64,000 nucleotides of DNA, taken from positions 868,001-932,000 of the forward strand of contig JAUPFP010000049.1 of NCBI GenBank assembly GCA_036925085.1, given 5' to 3'. The stretch's first letter is position 1. The number at the start of each line of letters is the position of its first letter. The notes beneath the pieces were generated by a model. That model saw only the letters and a program-made list of their open reading frames with translations. It had not been told where the DNA came from and did not search any database. The position numbers and the translations under genes are program-made. Source of the DNA: Brachycybe producta (Eukaryota > Arthropoda > Diplopoda > Playtdesmida > Andrognathidae). Below are positions 34,493 through 48,100 of the stretch, in pieces.

Positions 34493-35101
34493 ATGAAAAT
34501 GATCAATAGAATGGTTCTTATGCGGAATAGTATTCACAAGATAAATAAATTAATCGGTTTTCAAGAAAACGGTGCTTTTATCGTATGCAAACGATGTCCA
34601 CAGTAAGTTCAAATTGCAATAGATTTATGCTTACGAAGAGCTTCTTTGACCCATTCGGTTGCCCCTGATAGTTATTACTTAACCAACGTTTTATGTCTTT
34701 ACGAATTCAGGTGTCAATTGAGACCGTATTCCACCATAAAAGATGAAAAGAAGAGCAAAGTTCCTGACGAAGACGATGAGGTTAACGATAGGCCAATCAC
34801 TTACTCGACTAGTGCCGCTGCGGAATGGTCCTCGAGACAGACGTTCGGAGAACGTCCAAAAGACAAGCAACCTCCTAAACTGCAGTCTCCTGCCGTCGTT
34901 CTTTCGCTGTTCGTATTCCTGGTCTATTTTTGCATTCTTAGGGAAGAGAGTGACATCGACGAGAAATTTGTTTTCTCTTACGAACAAGTCGAAGGGTTGG
35001 AAGAGGTCAACGTCAGACAGGCAATTCACCACAGGAAAAACCTTGGACTGGACACTCAAGAACTCGAAGCGAAGCTCGAAGAAATCATCAAACTCAAATA
35101 A
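34493..35101 (+). CDS. UQCC4: UQCC4 (CCSMST1) homologue, complex III assembly factor
   Basis: Exon 1 34493-34602 and exon 2 34711-35101 join in phase (CA|G, Gln) to 166 residues. Exon 1 encodes a basic, weakly hydrophobic leader that fits a mitochondrial presequence; ATGs at 34493, 34499, 34511 and 34520 are all in frame, so the start is uncertain. Exon 2 carries the family core: RPITYSTSAAAEWSSRQTFG, then a single membrane segment PAVVLSLFVFLVYFCI, followed directly by LREESDIDE, the CCSMST1 signature. The tail continues with an acidic and lysine-rich helix ending KLEEIIKLK, longer than in vertebrates. The human protein is an inner-membrane factor needed for complex III assembly. Poly(A) signal at 35113. 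Head-to-head with TOP3A. Confidence 0.8.
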
Positions 35102-37301
35102 AAACTTTATTGAATAAACAAACTTTAAAAATGAAATAAATCTTGGAATGTAAATAAAATGTGAATAAACGAATGGCAATAATTAATTTTTCTTTTGTTT
35201 ATCGGCTTTTGTTTAGCGTCGTTTTCAGCAATTCTGAGCTAAGATTCAAGGCCATGATAATTTGTGAACAATAATGTTATTCAGAAAGTTTTAATCCAAA
35301 AATTGCAATTTGAACTATAATTCTATCCAGTATCCTGGGTAGAACTTGTCAAAAAAGTTTCTTTTTAGTTAGTGTAAATACCAGAACTTTCAAAACGTTT
35401 CATTAAGCATTCCTCAAACAGTTACAGCAAATAACAAACTTACATTTTTATGCATTTCTACATGTAATTTAATTATAAACAAACAGGGTATACAGTCACC
35501 ACACTGTAATATAGACGTACGACTGATGATGAAATGATGAGTAGTTTCTCAAGTATTCATTACTCAATTATATTACCTATATTAGAGTAAAAAACAAGGT
35601 AATTCCAAGTTTATTAACCCCTCTGATGTCACAACGTTCAATTTAGGAATGCACAACTCCATAATTTCATTAACTGTTGATCTAACTTCAAAAAATTACC
35701 AAAAACTGTTCTGGTTTTAAGTTTTTTTTATGATGAAAATAACCAGAAAACAACGTTTAGGGCATGACAATCGTTTAAGTTTATTACTATTAAAAATTTT
35801 CAGGTCACAAATGACATTTTGTCAAAATACAAAAAAAAAATAACTACAACTGGCAGTCATTGGAAAAAACAAAACCCATTTTTTTTTTCATTCAAATTTC
35901 TAATGAACAAAATAAACAAAGGAAAATACTTAAAACGTGTTACACAAATTAAAAATTTCACAAATTAACCACTAACCAACCAAACAGGACGTCATCTTAC
36001 AAGCGGATCGTTTACATTTTGATCAAAATTGCCAAATTCTTACTACTTTAATAGCAATTCAGAAGAAAAAAATAAAAGCAAAGGCCTCATAACAGAAGTG
36101 ACAATACATATCTTATGACATGTAACTTGGTCTTATTTTGCTAATAACCTTTTATTTGACATACAAGTACCATACCTTTATAGACTGGTGCACAGCATAA
36201 TATGACAAGTCATAACGTAAGATATATTTTAAGATGTTTTCTGTAATGAGGCTTCAAAAACACGTATCTAATTAAGCCAACAAAAAAAACCCAAAACAAT
36301 GTCAAAAGCCCATTTAAAAAAGAAAAAAGTTTAAAACAAACCTAAGAAAACACCAAAACTACGAAGAGGATTTTAACTCAAATTTTTTTTAAGTATTTTT
36401 TTTTACAAACATACACAAATACCACGACATATGAACTATCAAACTACAATGGGGCTATAATAATTTGAGTTGTTTTAAAAAACGGCCAAAGAGAGAGAGA
36501 AAAGATTTTTAGATGAAGGTGGTGGATCAATGACACAAAATGAAACGACTGTGAAGAGAGAAGACGAAAAGAGAAGCGAAATTTGTATCGAAATTCACTA
36601 ACAAAACAAAAAACCCCCAGCTTCTCTCTTATTTTACATACACATATAGCATAGGTACAAAAATGGTTGTTGATCCCAAAGACTCCGATTAATTACGGCG
36701 TAAAATTTGCTTATTTTTTTCCCTTCCTTTTTTTTTTTTGAATGTGATGAGTAAATAAGTTATGAAAAACACTTATCAATATTTTTTGTCTTAATTCTTA
36801 ATATATATATATATATTTACGGGTAATATATAATATAAAACGAGCTTTTTTTGTTAGTTTATTTTTTCTACTTTGTGAGAAAATAAAAGATTCACATCAA
36901 ATGTATAAAATGAGGTGTCCTTATATTTTTGTTGGTGGTGGTGGTGGTGTCTTGTTAAATACACAAAAGTGACGACGAAAAACCGTTTAAAACGAGAGAA
37001 CTGAAAATGAGAGGAAGGACGGGAGGAAAGACAAAACGAAGATGATCGAAAAGGAACAAGAGAGGAAAAGGAAAGAAAAACATGTGATTTCATTTTCATG
37101 TACAATTTTTTCTTTCTTACGATTTCAAATGGTGAAATATGGTTTAATTTTTTTTTTTTTGCAAGTTTTTCATTCATTTTTTTTTTGGTTGAATATATTT
37201 TCGAGAGAACAAAAAAAAAATATTAAAAAAAAAGAAGAAATGATTCCTTGGCGCCGCGTAGACACAAAACGCCAAACAAGGGATGGGGGGGTTTTGTGTT
37301 T
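35102..37301. other. UQCC4 3' flank and probable long 3'UTR of H3.3
   Basis: No coding region was recognised. The 35113-35150 part holds UQCC4 poly(A) signals. From about 35600 to 37301 the sequence is AT- and A-rich, with simple tracts such as (GGT)n near 36940. It is the expected place for the H3.3 3' untranslated region on the minus strand. No histone-type stem-loop was seen, as expected for a polyadenylated replacement histone. Confidence 0.4.
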
Positions 37302-38808
<1,507 letters not shown>

Positions 38809-38829
38809 TCAACTTTTTAAAAACAAAAT

Positions 38830-40200
38830 CTGAAAAATAAAATTAAAAAAAAATATAAAAATTAAATTTAAACAATTTAAAAGAAAAAAAAAACCCCCCA
38901 AATTAAAATTACCTTATAAATAATAAAAGAAATTAAAATAAAAATTATCAATTAAATCGGCAAAAAAAAAAAAACTTCCGGTTACTGCCACAGCCGTGAC
39001 GTCATCGATGACGTACAAAGCACTTATGGCGGCAAAAAAACTACCTTCCTTCACTCTCATTAATAACAGAAAATACGAATTCCCTCCCGCTCACTCGCCC
39101 AACCACCCCTTTTCAATAAACTCAGAACAACCAACCGCACCACCCCTCCTCCCCCCAAAAAAAAGGTTAACTGTTACTTATTTCAAATATGATAACCACA
39201 TTACGTGGTTAGAAAACGCGCGAAAAGGGGGGGGGGGGGGGGTTGGAGCAAAAAGCTAAACAAAAACAGACAAGAAGTAACAATTGCACCACAGTGTCGT
39301 AATCTCGTTAATAAATCTGATCGAAATTGGATAACGCCTTAGTTCTCTTTATCACTACTCTACTACCGTCCACCCCCGCTTAACAACAACCGCGCGAAAT
39401 GGAATCGACCGACCGCCTCTTTATCAATAACAAAAAGGGGGGGGTGAGGTAGCCAGTATGCGATACACACGAAACAAAAACATCTAAATGTCAATATAAA
39501 AACATGTTTTATTTCATTATAATGTGTGAAATCATAGTCCAATTCAACAAATTCCGCTGTTAGAAATAATTTAAGTTAAAATCGCGGCTTCATTTTTTAA
39601 AAAAAAAAACGGCGTTTTGGAGGTTTTAGTCAATGGAAGCAAATGGCAACAAAATGGCGGCCGTAAAACAAACTCAAATTCTTAGAAACGGAAGAAAAAT
39701 TATGGCCGAAACAGATTTCTCTTTTGTTTCAACAAAACCGTTGACAAGATTAAAAAAAAAAAGTACGTTAAGTTTGTATCGTGATTTCATCGTGAATATT
39801 ATTAAACAAGAATTAAATTCGTTCGTTATTTGACTTACCCTTTAAGATGATTATGATGAAAGAAGAACGTCAACCTTAAAAGACGAAAATATAACAACAA
39901 CGACGACGACTGAGCAAAAAAAAGATCCCCAACTCACTTCGATGAAAAACGACAACTTGAATAGAAGAAAGGTGAAATCTACACAACAATGACCTACGAC
40001 GAGAGGACTGGCACATATGAATGCATTAACGGCTATGTCTGTGACGTAAAAATTGGCGGCAACCTATCTCATTGGTTGTTTAAGTGACCTCTTTAAATTT
40101 CATTGGTTGTTTTTATTAAGATTTCTATTCGTTATCAACTGTCCGATAAGCTTCTATCATTGGTTATTTTTATTCGTTTTCTATTGGTTCATTTTTTCTC
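38830..40200 (-). promoter_or_regulatory. H3.3 5'UTR intron, first exon and promoter
   Basis: On the minus strand, CTTAAAGG|GTAAGTC at 39838 and TTTTTCAG|ATT at 38830 are strong splice sites bounding a 5'UTR intron just before the ATG leader. The non-coding first exon would start between about 39900 and 40030. Upstream on that strand there are four CCAAT boxes (ATTGG on + near 40071, 40101, 40160 and 40185) and a CRE-like TGACGTAA near 40040. A YY1-like AAAATGGCGGCC sits at 39651-39662, inside the intron. The layout is inferred. Confidence 0.55.
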
Positions 40201-42367
40201 TCTTCAGAATCCGCTTTCAGGATATTTCCTTTGTTTTTCTTTTTCAATGTGAAAAAACATAAGAGAAAAATTGTGACAACGGAATTAGATGACATTTTTT
40301 TAAAAGTAAAAATAATTTTTAACGATTGTAATTTCTATTCTGATATTTTGTTGTTGATGTGTATTAAACACAAGTAAACATTGGAAATAAAAAGTTGTTC
40401 AAATAAAATTAAACTCAATATTGAAAAAAAAAAAAAAGTAAAATATTTTTAAAAAAATTCTGAAAAATGTGTAAATTTGTAAATGTGTAAAAAACATTTT
40501 AAAATAAAAATAAAGAACTAATTTAAAAAGAAAAAACTTGAGGAAAATTGTTTAATAAAAGTTTTTTACACTGTGGTTCCTTGCAATTATTTTTCTCAAT
40601 GTGTATCATTTTACTACATAAATGTAAGAATAAACTGAATAACTAAATATATTTATAACGATATTAAATTGTTTAAAAGTTTTATTTAAGTACCACAAAA
40701 GTTTTTTTTTCCAGAATTGTTTTACAAATGTCAAAAATACATTCACATTTCACAAACAAGATAATTTTTTTTTATAATAAGCTTCATTAAAATACGCAAC
40801 TATATATTTACCATATAATATTGTATAAATGTTACAGTTTTTAATATAATCTATAAAATAAAATATTTGTGAAAAAAATAAAAAATAAACTTCAAATTCA
40901 ATATTTTCAGACTAACGTATCATTATTAAAAAAAATTGTTAATTTTTTTAAATTAATTCTTGAGTATTAAAATTGTTATTATATTTTTTTTGTTGCAAAA
41001 GAGTAGTACTCAATAAGAGGCTCGCGAGCTGCCATACGATCCACATTAAACAGACATACGAGCCAAATATTGGGAAATACTCAATTGCAAATAACACTGA
41101 AATTTTCAAACACCCATTATTTAATTCCAAAAATGAAACGAATTTGCATTTTATCATTGAATTTAATAAAATAAAGCAACAAAAAATAATAATAAAAAAA
41201 TGCATCTACAACTTCGTATTCTAAAATACACAATGTTATATATTACAAGGTCGTCACATTTTATTGAAACACCTTGTATTTATATATTATCATATATAAT
41301 AATTATACTGATATTTTACATCAACTATGATTGATTATAAATGAGCAGCTAAGTTTACAATTATATTGATAAAACAATTTTAACCACTGATGATAATATC
41401 AAAGCCTTAATTAAAAATAATACTAAATGCAAATTTCATAATAACCAAATTTTATAATAAATGTATTTTCAACAAATGGCAATTAACAGAAAGGCTTTTA
41501 TTTAAATTAGTTAAGTTTAAATAAATTGAAATGAATTTTTCCGTTAACGAAGTATTCAAGGACAAATGCAAATTCTTCAATTGAAAATATCTATCAATAT
41601 TTAATTTTTTATTGTTTTAAATTAACTTTTTTTTTGTTGAAAATAAAAAAGATAAAAATAGTTTTACAAGTTTTGATTAAAGTGTCCAGCAGACACAGTA
41701 TTAAAAGTTTTGTGCTTGAGATACAATATAATTATTTTGTTAACACTATGAAAATAAGTTTCTGTACATGTAGATTTTTTGTTATCAAGAAAAAAAGTTT
41801 TAAAACTGAAAAAAAAAAAAACTTTGCCAATTTACAAATTCCTTTTTTTAAAAAAAATGTTGAAATTATTCCATTCAAAAAATAGTCAGTTGCACCAACC
41901 TCAGTTTAATTTAACAGCCGATTAAAATTAAAATTAATTACTATTAAGATTATATCATCGTCCACGAAATGAGGGCCAAATTTTATTTTAAAAAAGCTTA
42001 AAACAAACTTTTAATAAACTGTTAAGAATTACGCGATTCTTGCAACTGATCACTTTTAATTAATTTATAACTTTAGAAAAAATCCTATGTTTTAAATACA
42101 TAAATATTTGAGCAAAAAAAAACAAAAAAAAACTCATTTGAATTTTTTCCTAGACAATTTTAAAAACATTTAGAATTTTTTTAACTAATTTTGTGAATTT
42201 AATAACCTAATCTAATTAATTAAAAAACGACCATTATCATTAAAATGTTATTGGTAATTAAACTTTTAAAATACTTTTATATGAACACATTTCATTGCAT
42301 TTTATCTTTCATGCAAATTACAATTATACTAAGATGAAGTGCCAAAAGTAGAAAAAAAAGTTAAAAA

Positions 42368-42593
42368 TAGTTGCCTCGCCATAAGATAAAGCTTGTGACG
42401 TCAGAGGGGCTGACAAAAAATTAAGATTGTGATATTAGGTCTGATTGAAAAGGGACGATAAGAAACGTTCTCATCAGTTTAAACAAAAATGTTCTGTCAT
42501 TCTTCTGTTATTACATCGGATTAAATGACACAATCCTAAATATTTTGTCAACTCCTCTGACGTCACAAGCTTCAGCTTACGGTGAGGCAACTA
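42368..42593. mobile_element. MITE of the TGCCTC family, 226 bp
   Basis: The left arm TAGTTGCCTCGCCATAAG continues to GCTTGTGACGTCAGAGG. The right arm is its complement (CCTCTGACGTCACAAGCTTC..GGTGAGGCAACTA). The arms are about 47 bp with few mismatches, and each contains the palindrome TGACGTCA. TA is at both ends. Relatives at 8021-8183 and 37505. Confidence 0.8.
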
Positions 42594-44256
42594 TACATCA
42601 TAATTTATAGAAAATAGAATAGAGCTAACTAAATATAAATATAATAAACAAACAGGAACCAGACCAAATTTTAAACAAAACATAAACAAGAAAAAATTGA
42701 GTATGTGTTAATAGGTAAAAGTTTTCAATTAAAAATGTAGCCAAAATTATGAGCTATTATTGCTGTACGTGTTTTTTTTTTTCTTAAATGAAATCTTCGA
42801 AAATCAATTTCTTTTAAATACAATAAAAGTATAAACTGTTCAACTATTATTTCAAAAAACATATATACTATTGAGAATAATAAAATAGTCAATTCATATC
42901 CATATCTATAAAAAAAAAACTAAAAATACAAAAAACATTCTGTCAAATAGATCAACCACTTGGCAAATTTGAACCATCTCCAAAGACAATAAATACATTG
43001 AAAAATAAATCAATTATCAATATTTTTTGGGAAAAAAAATTATTACCTAAATAGACTCACACCAATATGTAAAAATATTTTTGTTTTCAAATTTTAAAAT
43101 CGAAATATTAAAAAGTCACAGTTCTTGTTCCTCACTAAGACAACCAATTTCATTTACATGATACTCAAGTACGAGTTACTTAGGCATGCGAATTCAAAAA
43201 TTATGCATTCGTAATAATAATAATAATAATAAAAAGTGCGATGTGCAAAGTAATAAATTAACAACTGAAAGTTATGTTAATCAAATTTTTAGCCAAGACA
43301 CACAAAAAAAACATTGAAATACATTTAAAAGGAGAAGCCAAGAACAGTAACTACCCAACAAAATATCGTACTTTAAACAAAAAAAAAGGCAAATTTGAAA
43401 CAAAATGCTTCAGAAGTGGACAACAGAAGAAATTCAAACATAAACATCAAAATCAATCAAAATGTGAAATATAGGTGGAGAGTAAAAAAGAGATTAGAGC
43501 AGAGAGTATGGTAGTGCTTAAACTAGGGTGGAGTGCTGTTTTGAGGCACATAAACGTCACGCAAACATTTTTCAGTCACAACATTATGATAAAATTCAAA
43601 TTGCTTACAAAACTAGAATAGTAGAAACTGATGCCAAAAGTTTTTTTCAAAAATTAAACAATTTTAATAGTAATTTGAAAATACTTCGATTTCAGAATTT
43701 TTCATCAAAATATTCATTACAGTATTATCATGATTAGCAATATCATCAACTATTCTAGTTTCTAAAACACTTTAATTTTTTCCATAATGTTTTTTCCTGA
43801 TAAATGTTTGCATGCAAATCCTAAATTTTGACAGAATTGCAGAGTTTTAACTATCCAGCCACCTTAAAAGTATCGTAAACGAGATATTAACAAAATTTAG
43901 ATTTTTTTCATAAACGACGATATCCGAATGATGCAAACCTATACGTTACAAACACATATAACAAAAACACACAAACATAGACATAAAGGCATAACCATAC
44001 AATAGAACGTTTAAAACACATTAAAAGCTTAAAATTTTTTTAAAAAAAATTTATTAACTACGCTCGCCCCTAACTGTGAATTGTCTAATTGTGAAAAAAA
44101 AATGGCATCAAAATATTTACAAAATCCAAATACATTCAATTTTTTTTTAAAAAAAATTTAATAAGCCACAACCAATCAACATGCATTTATGCCATTGAAA
44201 TAAAAAGACCAGATCACCAGATTGAAAGATTTAAACGAACCAAAAGAAGAAAAATA

Positions 44257-44580
44257 CAGTAGAGTCCCGATTATCCGAGCTAATGTGGACCAAGAACAGT
44301 TCGGATTCGGTCAAACTCGGTTAACATGAAAAAGTTTATATTGTTATGTGTATTGTTTGGAAAGCTGTATTTCAAATGCTTTCTTTCACTACATAAAGAA
44401 GAAAGCAAGCTATCACACAAATAAGAAAATAGAAGGGAAAAAAAAGCTAAAGCTAACAAATTAATTCTCCAACTGCAAATTAAAAAAGTGGCCTTTTATA
44501 TAAATATAGGTAGCTTTTATTGTAGCTCGAATAACAAGGAACAGTGGATAATTGGGACTTGGATAATCGAGACTCTACTG
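44257..44580. mobile_element. pogo-like (Tigger-type) non-autonomous element, 324 bp
   Basis: The left end CAGTAGAGTCCCGATTATCC and the right end GGATAATCGAGACTCTACTG are inverted. This closely resembles the CAG..GAGTCTCGATTATCC termini of pogo/Tigger elements. TA precedes the left end; the right flank is TT. An inner TGGATAATTGGGACTT repeats the terminal motif. Confidence 0.8.
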
Positions 44581-45101
44581 TTCAATTTACTTTAAAAAAA
44601 TAATACTAAAAACAAATAAGAAAACAGAGCCAGTGCCGAACAAAAAAATCTAAAATCAATTCCGAAGACATAAAATTGCGAATACCAATCGAGAAAATTA
44701 AAAAAAGCAAATTTAAGAATTTTACGCTTGAAAGTAAAACAAAACAAAAAATTAGAAAATATTTATAAAAACGGAACATGATAGACAATTTTTGCTTCTC
44801 TTCATCAACTGAAAAAATTTCATTCGGAATATTTTTTTTACATTGAATAAGTACGATTCAAAATTAAAAAATTGAAAGAAAAAAAAACTGGAATAGAAAA
44901 GAAACTATTGTAATTCCAATCCACCAAAAAGAAACAAACAAGTTCACCATTTTGTTAAAAATTCCTAAAACAAGCGAAAAACTGATGATTTGATGATTGG
45001 CGAGAGATAAGATGATGTAATAAATCATTACTTTTTTTGTTGAAATATTTCATTTTTTTTTATTACTAACAAAAATATTAAATGGGGCTAATACGACTGC
45101 G

Positions 45102-48100
45102 TTATAAAGCCACGTTGAAACTCGACCAACGTACAATTTGAATTCCGCAGTAAGGGCACGTCTTAGCCATCGAGGCGCAGTCGGAACAGACGAAAGAATG
45201 TCCACACGGCAGCAAAGTAGCAGAACACAGCTTGTCATTGCAAGACAGGCACTTACCCGAAGTGTGACGTAACATTTGCTAAGTTCGGGAAGAACGAACG
45301 AAGAAAGAAAAACGGTTATTAACTTTATTTTATAAACATTCGTTATATCTCACGTTTTTAGAAGCAACTTTTAAAGGTCCATCCATATCAAACCGACAAA
45401 ACACAAATGTAACGACCCGACTGGTCCGTTACAATACCCCCGGTATGATTTTCCAAAATACTCACCGGATCAGGCTCCGATTCGGGGCGGGACCGTATAC
45501 GTAGCTGCTCTAAACGGACCAAAGTGTTATCGAAGCTTCCGACACCGTCTTTTTCGGCCGGCTACTCGCGTTGGTGCGCGGTGGAACCGTTGTTCCACCA
45601 CAGTTTCTCGTCGTGTCGGCGGTTTTGGTCTGTCAACTTTGGCGAGAGAGGCTCTGTGGTGGCCGACGTCACCCTTTGGTCCTTCCAGAACAGCTACGTA
45701 TACGGTCCCGCCCCAAATCGGAGCCTCATCCGGTGAGTATTTAGGAAAGTCTTACCGGGGGTATTGTAACGGACCAGTTGGGTCGTTACACAAACACAAC
45801 AGAAACTCAAGTGTTTCGAGACAAATTAGGGAAAATTCTCGAACTTTTATATTTCTGTTTTGTCTGCAATTTTACAAACATGTCCCGCCGCACGTCGGTA
45901 ATCATCAAAAGGTTTGTGTTTTGTCTCGGTACTATGCAACATATTGTCAACAGTCAGTGCAGTGTGCACAGTTAGTATTAAAACACAACAACCGAACAGT
46001 TGCTCAGTTTACGTAGGACAACTATAATTCACAAAAACAAAAACGAATTTGTTTGTGCTGTCTCACACAGAGTTGTTGTGGTTTTGTCTTGCGTACCGCT
46101 GACAGTTGTTTCCACTTTGTTTTGTTTTCAAATCTGCTTTTTCTGACATTTTTGTTGTGTTTTTGTCGCAAACTCATGTTGCACTTTTGTCAGCTTGATG
46201 TGGATCGCCCATAAGAATTTTTAAATGTTTTAAAAACTAGAAAAATAAATGAACCACGTTACTTACATAAATAGTCGAACGAAAACTTCAAATTCGGTCA
46301 CTTTTCAAACTGCCATAAAAAGCATTTCTCAAAAAAATTACTAGCTTTTATCATGAACGTAATTCATTTATTCTTCTTGTTTCTATACAGTAATTATTTT
46401 TTTTTTTAAATTATTCTTAAGGTTGTTTAATAATATACAAACATTTACGTACGATAAAATAATAAAAACATACGTTTAGAAGTTTGAAAAGAAAAGTCTT
46501 ACTTTATCGACAGATTCGGACTCGCCACGAAGCGGTTGCCTGAGTTGTGACAAGTCGCCAAAAGCGATCGGATCGACCAAATCGGTACTAAACGCGTTCG
46601 TCGATTGGTGTGAAGCGTACGAACAAATATTGAGATGATCGGCAAACCGTTTCTTGAGGTTATTCACTTTGGCCACCTCCTGATCGATTCTTTCCTTACA
46701 CATGACTAATTGGCTGTGTGAAGCACAGAGCTCTTCCCAAATATGCTGGACGTCGGTGACGCCCATATTGTTGCTATTCGTCACAATTGGAGAGTGAGGT
46801 CCTCTCGAGCCTGTCGGAGGAGTGGCTGCCATGCTTGGAGACGAAGAAAAATCATAAAAGCCGGAAGCCGGATAACCGGTGTACTTATTAGACGAAATCG
46901 TATTCGGTTGTTTCATAAAAGCCGATGCCATCGCCTTCAAAATAACGAAACGAAAATATCGAGCACAAATATTCATTATTATTGACACTTTTCATGTAAA
47001 AAATAATACTTTTCAAACTGACATAAAAGTTTACTTTGCAGACATCGACTATTTCTTTGAAACTTTTTTCATTTTTTTAAAAAAAAGTTTACGTTAATTA
47101 ACAAATTTTATAACGAACCAATTACAGCGAAAACCGTTTAATACAAAATTGAAGGGATCAGAATTCCGTGTTAAACGAATTTTGTGTTAAAAAGAAACAA
47201 GTTTAAAGCGTATTTTATAAGAAATTTATGGTAAAACAAATAATGCTAACATTTCTAAACTCTTTGCATCGTGAATCCGCCTACTTATTTAAAATAAAAA
47301 TCGGTCATTTTGGATTGCATATTTCACATAGGCAATAAGTCCATGACTTACACGGATTCGACTTGTGCGGTTTCATGGATATGCAGTGCTTCCCCTTACA
47401 CTAGCATCACCACGTATCGATTGGCTTGGTAAACGCAATTAAAATACATAGGACTTGATTAGATTCAACTTATGCCGTAACCTCCTGAACGAATTAACCG
47501 CGCAAGTTGAAGCCGTGTTTATACAGGGTGAAGAAAAAAGAACGAATTTGAAAAAACAGTCCAGTTATTTATTGAACTGTTTTTAGTGCATGAAAAGGGT
47601 TATACAAAGCTAAAATATCTCGAAGTGAATTTGAGAAACGACGTCTTCAATCTTTTCCTGCTAAAATGATAAATTTTTATTCATGGGACAAAAATTTGTA
47701 CTCGTGTTAACCGATATTTTCGTGTTATCTGTTTCAACTTAAACGGATTAAAATACGTACATATACGAAAACCCTATAATGAGGGGGCGGGCAGTAAATA
47801 TATCATCATGTTACCTGTTTTCGCGTTAAATGGTTTTCACTGTGCATATTAAATACCAATGTCGGTTACCTGATCAATCGAATTCTCCGTCCTCGACTGC
47901 CCGATGTGCGAGGAATGAAGATACGACGGTGGCGTCGAAGAGAGAGGCGATAACGATGTTGGTGGCGTTAAATTGCTTAATGGATTACGATTACTGTTTA
48001 TTGAATTTCCTGGTATCGAGACTGGAGCGGATCCACTTAATAAACCTTAAAAAGAGAAAACAAAAGAAAAAACAAGAAATGTATTCTCTCCCTTTTAGAC

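Larger units (their letters stand above)
40261..45101. other. AT-rich spacer, probably including the Unkempt 3'UTR
   Basis: Nearly 5 kb without a recognisable coding exon. Many homopolymer A and T runs and a short (AAT)n at 43213-43230 are present. The right part, next to the Unkempt stop at 45102, is probably its 3' untranslated region. Two DNA elements, listed separately, are the only clear structures. Confidence 0.45.

Noticed and set aside
39633..39833. 66-codon + frame starting MEANGNKMAAVKQTQIL
   Set aside because: Lies in the probable H3.3 5'UTR intron on the opposite strand, with no family resemblance; its ATG overlaps the YY1-like motif region.
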